Origin: an uncultured Bacteroidota bacterium
Lineage (GTDB): Bacteria; Bacteroidota; Bacteroidia; Chitinophagales; Chitinophagaceae
Direction: 5' to 3'
DNA length: 10,154 bases
NCBI GenBank assembly: GCA_903906615.1
Contig: CAIVKT010000551.1
Span: forward strand, 1 to 10,154
The position numbers were made by a program, and so were the translations under genes. Below, one piece after another: positions 1 to 6,667 of the stretch. The first letter of the stretch is position 1. Each line of letters starts with the position of its first letter. A model generated the notes under the pieces. That model had not been told where the DNA came from and did not search any database. It saw nothing but the letters and a program-made list of their open reading frames with translations.

Positions 1-67
1 ATCAACCAACCAGGCCAGTGGCTGGCAGGGGCCAGGCCGCCACACAAAAACAAGTCTGAGGAACAAC

Positions 68-352
68 ATGCTCCAACCAAACGTACTTGAAATCAGTAAA
101 TTTGTACAAACACAAAAAATGGACAGCGCAGCAATAAGAAAAAAATTACATCCATTTATCGAAACTGCTGACAATAAATTGATCAAAGCCCTTTATACCA
201 TTCTTGAAAGTGATATCAATCGGATGCCTTCCTATACACAAGAAGAAATAGATAGACTACATAAACGAGCAGAAAAATATTTAAACGGGCAAGGGAAAAC
301 ATACAGTGTCGAAGAATCTCATGCTCATATCAGACAACAAAAGCAACCATAA
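68..352 (+). CDS. small antitoxin-like protein, possible orphan addiction-module component
   Basis: This 94-residue soluble protein has no signal peptide or membrane segment. Residues about 22-50 (IRKKLHPFIETADNKLIKAL and following) resemble the N-terminal helical part of Bacteroidota antitoxins that precede RelE/ParE toxins. The end has the usual layout: an EEIDRLHKRAEKYLNG helix, then a TYSVEESHAHI segment similar to the Y-[ST]-x-EE-x-x-x-x-I tail of that group. In such modules the toxin follows directly, but here a convergent OsmC gene lies 3 bp away, so no partner is seen. A GAGG sequence at 58-61 gives an SD-like site six bases before the ATG, which is unusual for this phylum. The gene is clearly more AT-rich than its neighbours, which hints at acquisition by transfer. 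The family call rests on pattern resemblance only; a small regulator of unknown function is the alternative. Confidence 0.6.
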   Translation: MLQPNVLEISKFVQTQKMDSAAIRKKLHPFIETADNKLIKALYTILESDINRMPSYTQEEIDRLHKRAEKYLNGQGKTYSVEESHAHIRQQKQP

Positions 353-355
353 CTT

Positions 356-823
356 TTACCCAGCCGCACACACCGGCAGATGCCTCACCGGGAAATTCAT
401 TGAATTAGCTATGAAGCATTTGGCGTGGGCCATATCATGTAGTTCATTGGCCTTTGCTATCATAGAGGCATCTTTTACCGTCACCACAGGGTGCAATACC
501 ACTTCTTTAAAGTGGCCGCCGCCGCCTTCCAGTTGCAGCATCACGCCCTTTGGTTCATCCACATAATCAGTAACGATAATACCCGCATCTGCACAAAGAT
601 GAAAGAACCACAGCATGTGGCAGGTAGATAACGATGCCACCAGCATATCCTCCGGGTTATACTTAGTTACATCGCCACGAAAAGGCGCATCTGCCGAGCC
701 GAGAATATCCGGTTTATTCTTTGCGGAGATTGTGTGGTGGCGGTCGTAGTCGGCATAGCCTGTAGTCCCTTCGCCACGGTTGCCGGTCCAGGTCACTTTT
801 AGTGTGTAATGATGTTCTTTCAT
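356..823 (-). CDS. OsmC/Ohr-family peroxiredoxin-like protein
   Basis: This 155-residue cytoplasmic protein matches the OsmC/Ohr family in length and motif order. These enzymes reduce organic hydroperoxides (and some peroxides) with a pair of reactive cysteines, usually recharged by a dithiol. The N-terminal strand region (residues 6-30) is followed by the NPEDMLVASLSTCHML motif, with the predicted peroxidatic Cys68 at the start of the central helix. The second conserved cysteine is Cys136 in HAKCFIANS. Cys77 and Cys152 are additional and not family-defining. The sequence lies closer to the broad OsmC branch than to classical Ohr, which has a VCPYS-type second site. The gene starts 9 bp after the stop of the upstream ATP-grasp ligase gene, so the two are very probably cotranscribed. 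The exact substrate cannot be told from sequence. Confidence 0.9.
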   Translation of the reverse strand: MKEHHYTLKVTWTGNRGEGTTGYADYDRHHTISAKNKPDILGSADAPFRGDVTKYNPEDMLVASLSTCHMLWFFHLCADAGIIVTDYVDEPKGVMLQLEGGGGHFKEVVLHPVVTVKDASMIAKANELHDMAHAKCFIANSMNFPVRHLPVCAAG

Positions 824-832
824 AAACGTATA

Positions 833-1975
833 TTAAGGTTTAAAAAAATGCGGCACAAATCTGCTTGTATTATTCGTGATCAGCCCGCTCGATTCACGGA
901 TGCCCATACCGGCAGGTACGCCACCTATCAGCCAGCTTCCTATTACCGGGTGGTTACCGTCAAAATCAGGCAGCTCTGCATAGTCTTGTATCACGTATCC
1001 CTCAGTTCCGTATTCGCCACCGGTTTGTTCTATCACCTCTCCATTCTTCACGATCTTTACATTTGCACCTTCTCTTGAATAAACTGGCTTTTGCACATAC
1101 TTACCCGGTTGATACAACACCTCTGTGGCCCTGTAGGTGGCGGGTAATATATACTTGCAATCCGGGAACAACTCGTGCAGGTACACCAGCAGCATTTTAT
1201 TGCTCCACAGCGCTTTGTAAGCAGGCTCTATCCACATAGTACTTTCGCGGCTGCCGGGAAGGCTCTTACCAAATTCCTCATGAAACATCCACTCGTAGGG
1301 GTATAGTTTGAAGATATTGCCCAATACAGTACCGTCCGTTTTATAAAATTCGCCTTTGTCATCCACTCCTATTTCATTCATGTACATAAAATCGGTGCGC
1401 AATCCTGCCTGGTCGGCCACATCCTGCATATACTTGGTGGTCATCAGGTCTTCCAGGTTATCTCCGGCACAGGCAAAAGTGAGCACATTGGGCGCATAGA
1501 AGTAAGGCGCGCACACCTGCATATGCGCCATCAGCTTTTCGTGTATGGAGTTGAATTGATCCAGGCTGCTATCGTAATCCTGTAGCCAGTACCATTGTAT
1601 CACACTGGCTTCCAGCAGCGATGTGGGTGTATCCGCATTAAATTCCAGCAGCTTTATATCGCCATTGTTATAAGCAAGGTCCATACGGCCATAAAAGCTG
1701 GGCATATCCTCATTCCACGACCATTTGATGAGGTCAGCGTATTCTTTCGGGATAAAGAACCTGTCCCACAGGTCGTTCTTGATCACATGCTCCACTACCG
1801 CTATACACTTCTCAAATATATCGGCAGTGGCCGCTTCTATGAGGTCCACCTCGGCAGCAGTAAACTCATAAGCCGCAGTTTCGCTGTAGTAAGCTTCATT
1901 TTTATAGAACAGGAAGCCCTGGTCTTTTACTTTTTGCTCCCAATCTTTCCTGGGTGTAATGATATGTCGTTGCAT
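833..1975 (-). CDS. glutathionylspermidine synthase-like ATP-grasp ligase (YgiC/YjfC type)
   Basis: The protein is 380 residues from the preferred ATG at 1975, close to the roughly 386 of E. coli YgiC/YjfC. It corresponds to the synthetase half of bifunctional GspS and lacks the N-terminal amidase domain. GspS uses ATP to join the glycine carboxylate of glutathione to an amine of spermidine. Visible landmarks: FYGRMD (Arg97, Asp99), then LLEFNADTPTSLLEA (Glu111, Asn113). The spacing equals that of E. coli GspS Arg316, Asp318, Glu330 and Asn332. Later come KPVYSREGAN (296-305), SWLIGG (347-352) and RESSGLITNNTSRFVPH at the end, all parts of the ATP-grasp core. A frame-open extension to 2050 was rejected because it would overlap the upstream lipoprotein gene and exceed the family length. 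Many Bacteroidota lack glutathione, so the true substrate is open. It lies in an operon with the YgiB-like gene and osmC. Confidence 0.9.
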   Translation of the reverse strand: MQRHIITPRKDWEQKVKDQGFLFYKNEAYYSETAAYEFTAAEVDLIEAATADIFEKCIAVVEHVIKNDLWDRFFIPKEYADLIKWSWNEDMPSFYGRMDLAYNNGDIKLLEFNADTPTSLLEASVIQWYWLQDYDSSLDQFNSIHEKLMAHMQVCAPYFYAPNVLTFACAGDNLEDLMTTKYMQDVADQAGLRTDFMYMNEIGVDDKGEFYKTDGTVLGNIFKLYPYEWMFHEEFGKSLPGSRESTMWIEPAYKALWSNKMLLVYLHELFPDCKYILPATYRATEVLYQPGKYVQKPVYSREGANVKIVKNGEVIEQTGGEYGTEGYVIQDYAELPDFDGNHPVIGSWLIGGVPAGMGIRESSGLITNNTSRFVPHFFKP

Positions 1976-2006
1976 AGATACTGGAATATAGTTGGCATGA
2001 TATTTT

Positions 2007-2351
2007 TTACTCCCCACCTGAAGCGCCGTGCGCCGATTCGCCAAAGCCACCGGACCTTATACCGCCCGATGCAGCCCTTGGCGAGAAGGACGGATCGACA
2101 ATTTCGGAGGAAGCCGCAGGTGCGTAAGCTCCGGGATTGATCATATTATTGCGGTGCAACTGGTACCAGCCGCCGCCATAATAGCGGTAGTAGTGATATG
2201 CCCCGTTGTGGTAAACGGCTGTATCGCGCGTGTGGCCGGTAGCATCTTTGCCATAGCTCCAGTCATCTTGGTGGTTATCGCACGAAGTTATAGCCGCAAG
2301 CAACACGGCAGAAAGGATGATATTTTGAGATTTTTTTTGAGATTTGCCCAT
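2007..2351 (-). CDS. small YgiB/YjfM-like lipoprotein with Gly-rich C-terminal tail
   Basis: This 114-residue protein begins with a basic n-region (GKSQKKSQ), a hydrophobic stretch (residues 11-20) and the lipobox ITSC, predicting lipidation at Cys24. The mature part has a Tyr/Gly-rich middle (YHYYRYYGGGWYQL, 52-65), then a low-complexity tail rich in Ser, Gly and Ala (95-114) containing SGGFGESAHGASGGE. The GGFGES motif is, as I recall it, shared with the C-terminal end of E. coli YgiB, a DUF1190 lipoprotein encoded just upstream of ygiC. The same order is found here: the ligase gene begins 31 bp downstream. The protein is about half the length of YgiB, so it looks like a minimal version. 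Function is unknown. Its constant pairing with the ATP-grasp enzyme suggests it is a partner or substrate, which is inference. Confidence 0.75.
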   Translation of the reverse strand: MGKSQKKSQNIILSAVLLAAITSCDNHQDDWSYGKDATGHTRDTAVYHNGAYHYYRYYGGGWYQLHRNNMINPGAYAPAASSEIVDPSFSPRAASGGIRSGGFGESAHGASGGE

Positions 2352-2390
2352 GCAGTTAAATAAAAAGTTGTTACATTCGGCAATATATAC

Positions 2391-2398
2391 TAAATTTA
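2391..2398. promoter_or_regulatory. candidate -7 element, palindromic TAAATTTA between divergent genes
   Basis: TAAATTTA matches seven of eight positions of the Bacteroidota -7 consensus TAnnTTTG and reads the same on both strands. For the plus-strand gene at 2439 a TTG at 2368-2370 lies 20 bases upstream, within the usual spacing, predicting a leader of roughly 30-35 bases. For the minus-strand lipoprotein operon the same octamer could serve, with a weaker TTAG about 19 bases upstream. No transcript data support it. Confidence 0.35.
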
Positions 2399-2438
2399 GA
2401 AAACGGATGTTAATGTACTAACCATAAAATTACAGATC

Positions 2439-2939
2439 ATGAAGCAAAAGAAGATCGTGATTTTTGCAGTGATGGCGATAGTTGTAATGATCAGCCAAAC
2501 ATGCAGGGCTATTGACAATACCCCTGAGAACCTATCGGCGCTGGTTAAGCTCATGCCCGGCGCTACTACACAGGATAATGTGACGTTTATGTTTGGCAAG
2601 CCCACCAAGGTGGAAGAGAATAAAAAATCGACAAAATGGTATTACAGCAGTGGCGCGGGCAACCTCGTTGTGAGCTGGGATAATAAATCTGCGCTACTAT
2701 CAAAATTCTCTTTCACCGGCGAAGCGGCCTCTCAGGTTGTTTTTGACCGAAAGATGCAAAGCATGCTGAAATCAGGCACTACTGATATAGCCACAGCACT
2801 CAAGCTATTAGGCACACCGCGCGATATGAACATTAAAGAAAATACCCAGGAAGTACATTATGCGTTTCAGCACAATGTGCTCCGGTTATTCTTCCGCGAT
2901 CGCGTATTGGTTGATTTTTGTTTGATCAGTAATCAATAG
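2439..2939 (+). CDS. exported protein with two BamE/BLIP-like repeats
   Basis: This 166-residue protein has a signal peptide with a basic start (KQKK), a hydrophobic core (6-20) and a likely signal peptidase I site after CRA (residue 24). The mature part contains two similar units. Unit 1 (about 38-92) has the BamE/SmpA-like pattern MPGATTQDNVTFMFGKPTKV followed by three predicted strands with KWYY and NLVVSWD. Unit 2 (about 110-161) repeats it: KSGTTDIATALKLLGTPRDM, then EVHYAF and VLRLFFRDR. In BamE and BLIP-type folds this helix-helix-turn 'G.P' plus beta-sheet unit makes protein-protein contacts in the periplasm or outside the cell. Cys22 lies in the signal peptide, without a good lipobox. 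The specific role is unknown; the neighbours do not show one. The 3' end overlaps that of the convergent clpS by 14 bp. Confidence 0.75.
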   Translation: MKQKKIVIFAVMAIVVMISQTCRAIDNTPENLSALVKLMPGATTQDNVTFMFGKPTKVEENKKSTKWYYSSGAGNLVVSWDNKSALLSKFSFTGEAASQVVFDRKMQSMLKSGTTDIATALKLLGTPRDMNIKENTQEVHYAFQHNVLRLFFRDRVLVDFCLISNQ

Positions 2940-3228
2940 TGGCTTGTATGCCACGGTCTATAAGCTGCTCCGCCTGCGGGCGCAAGTCCTCAAAGCTACC
3001 CTTCTTTACCCCGCACTTTCCTTTATGATGTATCAGTAGTGCGCATTGCTCCGCCTGTAAGTTCTCATGCCCGCATACGTCTACCAGCGATTCAATGACC
3101 CAATCGAAGGTATTCACATCGTCGTTCCACACAATAAGGTTGTGCAACGGCTCATCAATTACCGCTACATCGCCTTTTTCATCAGTTTGCCACTGTATAC
3201 CGGGAAGATGCTCTTGCTCACTTTTCAT
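2926..3228 (-). CDS. clpS: ClpS, N-degron adaptor of the Clp protease
   Basis: ClpS delivers proteins with destabilising N-terminal residues to the ClpAP (or ClpCP) protease. The 100-residue length and domain match: a short flexible N-terminal extension (1-29), the LIVWNDDVNTFDWVI motif, and LLIHHKGKCGVKKG. The N-end-rule pocket residues are present: Asn35, Asp36 and His67 align with E. coli Asn34, Asp35 and His66 at identical spacing. The gate residue corresponding to E. coli Met40 is Phe41. No other Met is available, so the start is fixed. A TAaaTTTG element ends only four bases before the ATG. No clpA lies next to it, which is common in this phylum. The stop codon is inside the convergent neighbour. 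Confidence 0.95.
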   Translation of the reverse strand: MKSEQEHLPGIQWQTDEKGDVAVIDEPLHNLIVWNDDVNTFDWVIESLVDVCGHENLQAEQCALLIHHKGKCGVKKGSFEDLRPQAEQLIDRGIQATIDY

Positions 3229-3232
3229 ATTG

Positions 3233-3240
3233 CAAATTTA
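3233..3240 (-). promoter_or_regulatory. -7 promoter element of clpS (TAAATTTG)
   Basis: On the minus strand the sequence is TAAATTTG, a full match to the Bacteroidota TAnnTTTG consensus. It ends four bases before the clpS ATG, so transcription would begin at or next to the start codon. No TTG is seen at the -33 position. Confidence 0.6.
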
Positions 3241-3278
3241 AGAAAGAAGTTTTGTATCGAAAAAAATAATCTGCCTGT

Positions 3279-3286
3279 TATCTTTG
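3279..3286 (+). promoter_or_regulatory. -7 promoter element of the trifunctional synthase gene (TATCTTTG)
   Basis: TATCTTTG fits TAnnTTTG exactly. It ends six bases before the ATG at 3293, predicting a leaderless or nearly leaderless mRNA. A TTTG at 3251-3254 lies 24 bases upstream, slightly longer than the usual spacing. It shares a 64-bp divergent intergenic region with the clpS promoter. Confidence 0.6.
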
Positions 3287-3292
3287 CATTCC

Positions 3293-6200
3293 ATGTCCGA
3301 TCCGTACAAACAGGTTTTCCTTACCCAATCGCCCACCCGCTGGCAACGCTTTAAATGGGCATTCCGTATAGTGGTGTTCATTATCATACTGCTCACAGCC
3401 ATACTGGGCGTGGCCATACTCAAAGATGTGTTTGTGCCGCCTGTGCCACAGCTCAAAACCGCCAGCGGCTCCTACACCGCTATGATGGATAATGGCAAAA
3501 ATGAAGCCCTGAAGGCAATAGATATAAAATATAATGGTTTTGCTAAATACATTAGCGGAAAGGAAGCTGAGGCAAAGCATATACGCTACGTGAGCAAGGC
3601 CGATAGCCTGCACCCCATAGCGGCGGCTGTGCGCGCTGCTTTTTATGATGCCAGCGATGAACAGGCCTATTTTTCGCTCAAAAACAATGTGGGCAGCCTC
3701 AATATGCTGCTGCCCCTTTGGATGACCATAGACTCGCTAACCGACACGGTGACGGTGAATACAGATATGCGCGGCTCCGAGATCATTAGAGGATCAGGCG
3801 TGCCGGTTGTGGCTGTTATTTCTAACTTCTCCGGCGATGATTTTAATGGCGCGGTACTGCACCAGGTACTCAATGACAATATAAAAAGGGCAAGGCTCAT
3901 CAACCAAATAGTAGCCGTTATACAGCAAAATCATTTTGCAGGTGTAAATATTGACTTTGAAGAATTGCAGGAAACCTCTGATGAGCCGCTCATCAATTTT
4001 ATGAAGGAGTTGTATGCCCGCATGCACCCGTTGCACCTGCTGGTAACCCAAGATGTATCGCCCTTCAACAGCGATTATAACTATAAGGAGCTGGCTAAAT
4101 ACAACGACTACCTCTTTTTGATGGCGTATGACGAGTACAACAGCGGCAGCGTACCGGGGCCCGTCAGCTCGCAAAAATGGATACAGGCAGCAATTGATGA
4201 AGCAGTGAACCAAATAGGCCCCGATAAGCTGATACTGGCCATTGCCGGCTATGGCTACGACTGGGGCAAGGGCAGTAAGGGATCTGATGTGACCTATGCC
4301 GAAGCCCTGAGCATAGCGAGCGAGTCGGATGCAAAAGTGATATTCGACACTGCATCTTACAACCTTACTTACCAATACGACGATGAAAGCGGCAACCCGC
4401 ACACCGTATATTTTACCGATGCCGCTACCAACTTCAATACCATGCGCTTTGCATCGGAATATGAATTAGGTGGCGTAGCCCTGTGGCGATTAGGCTCTGC
4501 CGATACAAGATTGTGGACTTTTTACAACAAAGACCTCAGCGATGCCGCCGTAGACAGCTTTAAATACGATGTGCTGCGCAATGTGCAAATCAGCTACGAT
4601 GTAGACTATATAGGAGAGGGTGAGATACTGGATGTGCTGACCACACCAAAGGCCGGACATATAAACCCCACGATAGACACCGCAGAAGACCTGGTGACCA
4701 ACGAGGTGTATGAGAGCATGCCCTCCATATTTGTGATCAAGAAGTATGGCAAGAAAGACAAGAAAGTAGTGCTGTCTTTTGATGACGGGCCGGACGAACG
4801 CTACACCCCACAGATCATAGACATACTGAGCAAAAATCATGTACCCGCCGTCTTTTTTATGATTGGCGAGAATGCGCTTAACAACATACCTATTGTAAAG
4901 AGAATATACAACGAAGGCTTCGAGATAGGCAACCACACCTTTACACACCCCAACATTGCCGAGATCAGTCAGAAGCGTGCCTTGCTGGAGTTGAACAGCA
5001 CCCGGCTGCTGCTGGAAAGCATCACGGGACATTCGACTGTACTCTTCCGCGCGCCATATAATGCCGACTCGGAGCCGGAGACCATGCAGGAACTGGAGCC
5101 CGTGGCCTTTGCCAAAGACAATAAATACCTGACCGTAGGTGAGTCTATAGACCCCAACGACTGGGAGAAGGGCGTAACTGCCGATACCATCTTCAACCGC
5201 CTGGTGCGGCAGGAGCAGCTCGGCAATATCATACTACTGCACGATGCCGGTGGCAACCGCCAGCAAACCGTGATCGCCCTACCCCGCATTATTAAATACT
5301 TCAAAGACAAGGGATACACCTTTACCACCGTAGCAGATCTTATTGGTGAAAGACGCGCCCAGCTGATGCCCGCTGTGCCTAAAAACAACAGCTATTATTA
5401 CATACAGTTCAGCTACTACATGGCCGAGACCGGTTATTGGCTGGCCCACTTGCTGTTTTACGTTTTCATTACCTGTATTATTATATCCATAGGCCGCATA
5501 CTGGTACTGGCATATTTTGCCACGAAAGAATACAGGAGAGAGAAGAAACACAAGCTGCCGCCGCTGGCTACCAACCCCAAGGTGAGCATCATAGTGCCTG
5601 CCTACAACGAAGAGGTGAATGCAGTACGCTCCCTCAACAACCTGCTGAAAAGCGACTATCCTAATTTCGACATCCTCTTTGTTGACGATGGCAGCAAAGA
5701 CACCACTTATACAAAGGTATCAGAAGCGTTTAAAAATGACACCCGTGTACGGGTACTTACCAAGCCTAATGGCGGCAAGGCATCCGCGCTCAACTACGGC
5801 ATAGCGCAAACCGATGCCGACTACGTGCTGTGCGTGGATGCTGATACCAATATAGCCGCCAATGCCCTGCACCTGCTCATCCGTCACTTTGCTGATGAGC
5901 GCGTGGGCGCAGCAGCAGGGAATGTAAAGGTGGTAAACGAGGTAAATATCCTCACCCGCTGGCAGAGCATAGAATATATTACCAGCCAGAATTTTGACCG
6001 CAACGCTTTCGCCAGTGTGAACGCTATAACCGTTGTGCCGGGCGCTATTGGGTTATTCAGGAAGAAAGCGATCGAAGAGGCGGGAGGATTTACCAGCGAT
6101 ACTTTTGCAGAGGACTGCGACCTAACCATGCGTATGCTGCGCGCCGGCTATCTTATTAAAAATGAGAACGAGGCCATAGCGCTTACAGAAGTACCTGAAA

Positions 6201-6667
6201 CGATGGGGCAATTCCTTAAACAACGCTTCCGCTGGAGCTTTGGTGTGATGCAATCGTTCTGGAAGAACAGGGATGCCCTTTTCAATAGTGACTATGGGGC
6301 GCTCGGCTGGATAGCCCTGCCCAATATACTGGTATTCCAGATCATGATACCGCTGATAGCCCCGCTGGCCGATGTGTTCATGTTCTTCGCCATCTTTACC
6401 GGCAATGGCGCTATGATATTGCTGTACTATGGTCTGTTCATGCTTATAGACCTGGCGGTAGCCGTACTCGCCTTTAAGTTCGAGAAAGAGAATATGCTGA
6501 AGCTGGTGTGGCTGATACCGCAACGCATTGTGTATCGCTGGCTGATGCTGTACATACTTTACAAATCAATAAGAAGGGCTATAAGAGGCCAACTGCAAAG
6601 CTGGGGCGTACTGAAGCGCACCGGCAACACACAGGAAAACGCAAGACTGCGATCATTCAAAATATAA
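3293..6667 (+). CDS. trifunctional membrane protein: GH18 hydrolase - NodB deacetylase - GT2 polysaccharide synthase
   Basis: The protein is 1124 residues from the ATG at 3293; an in-frame TTG at 3284 lies inside the promoter element and is less likely. Order of parts: cytoplasmic N-terminus and TM helix 23-44; GH18-like domain (about 60-430) with AGVNIDFEE (Asp221, catalytic Glu223), MAYDEYN (277-283) and GGVALWRLG; NodB/CE4 deacetylase (about 490-685) with SFDDGPD (Asp497, Asp498), HTFTH (His548, His552), RAPY (586-589), DPNDW (620-624) and LLHD (His650, Asp651); TM 715-742; GT2 domain with PAYNEE (769-774), DDG (798-800), DAD (849-851), AED (939-941) and QRFRW (977-981); then about three C-terminal TM helices (1004-1091). 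This puts hydrolase and deacetylase in the periplasm and the synthase in the cytoplasm. It probably makes, deacetylates and trims a beta-linked GlcNAc-type exopolymer; the polymer is inferred. All motif sets are intact except the first Asp of the GH18 motif. It is translationally coupled to miaE. Confidence 0.92.
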   Translation: MSDPYKQVFLTQSPTRWQRFKWAFRIVVFIIILLTAILGVAILKDVFVPPVPQLKTASGSYTAMMDNGKNEALKAIDIKYNGFAKYISGKEAEAKHIRYVSKADSLHPIAAAVRAAFYDASDEQAYFSLKNNVGSLNMLLPLWMTIDSLTDTVTVNTDMRGSEIIRGSGVPVVAVISNFSGDDFNGAVLHQVLNDNIKRARLINQIVAVIQQNHFAGVNIDFEELQETSDEPLINFMKELYARMHPLHLLVTQDVSPFNSDYNYKELAKYNDYLFLMAYDEYNSGSVPGPVSSQKWIQAAIDEAVNQIGPDKLILAIAGYGYDWGKGSKGSDVTYAEALSIASESDAKVIFDTASYNLTYQYDDESGNPHTVYFTDAATNFNTMRFASEYELGGVALWRLGSADTRLWTFYNKDLSDAAVDSFKYDVLRNVQISYDVDYIGEGEILDVLTTPKAGHINPTIDTAEDLVTNEVYESMPSIFVIKKYGKKDKKVVLSFDDGPDERYTPQIIDILSKNHVPAVFFMIGENALNNIPIVKRIYNEGFEIGNHTFTHPNIAEISQKRALLELNSTRLLLESITGHSTVLFRAPYNADSEPETMQELEPVAFAKDNKYLTVGESIDPNDWEKGVTADTIFNRLVRQEQLGNIILLHDAGGNRQQTVIALPRIIKYFKDKGYTFTTVADLIGERRAQLMPAVPKNNSYYYIQFSYYMAETGYWLAHLLFYVFITCIIISIGRILVLAYFATKEYRREKKHKLPPLATNPKVSIIVPAYNEEVNAVRSLNNLLKSDYPNFDILFVDDGSKDTTYTKVSEAFKNDTRVRVLTKPNGGKASALNYGIAQTDADYVLCVDADTNIAANALHLLIRHFADERVGAAAGNVKVVNEVNILTRWQSIEYITSQNFDRNAFASVNAITVVPGAIGLFRKKAIEEAGGFTSDTFAEDCDLTMRMLRAGYLIKNENEAIALTEVPETMGQFLKQRFRWSFGVMQSFWKNRDALFNSDYGALGWIALPNILVFQIMIPLIAPLADVFMFFAIFTGNGAMILLYYGLFMLIDLAVAVLAFKFEKENMLKLVWLIPQRIVYRWLMLYILYKSIRRAIRGQLQSWGVLKRTGNTQENARLRSFKI

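Noticed and set aside
14..26. Short hairpin GCCAG-TGG-CTGGC upstream of the first gene
   Set aside because: The stem is only five pairs with no T tract. It could equally be the coding end of an upstream gene: one frame closes at 57-59 and another at 88-90, and neither can be identified.
1976..2050. N-terminal extension of the GspS-like gene by 25 residues
   Set aside because: It overlaps the upstream lipoprotein coding sequence, and the family length and first conserved residues fit the ATG at 1975.
3284..3292. TTG start three codons before the synthase ATG
   Set aside because: The TTG is part of the TATCTTTG promoter element, and an ATG follows at once.
3794..5032. Several 180-200-residue open frames on the minus strand inside the synthase gene
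   Set aside because: They lie opposite well-conserved GH18 and NodB motifs and have no recognisable content.
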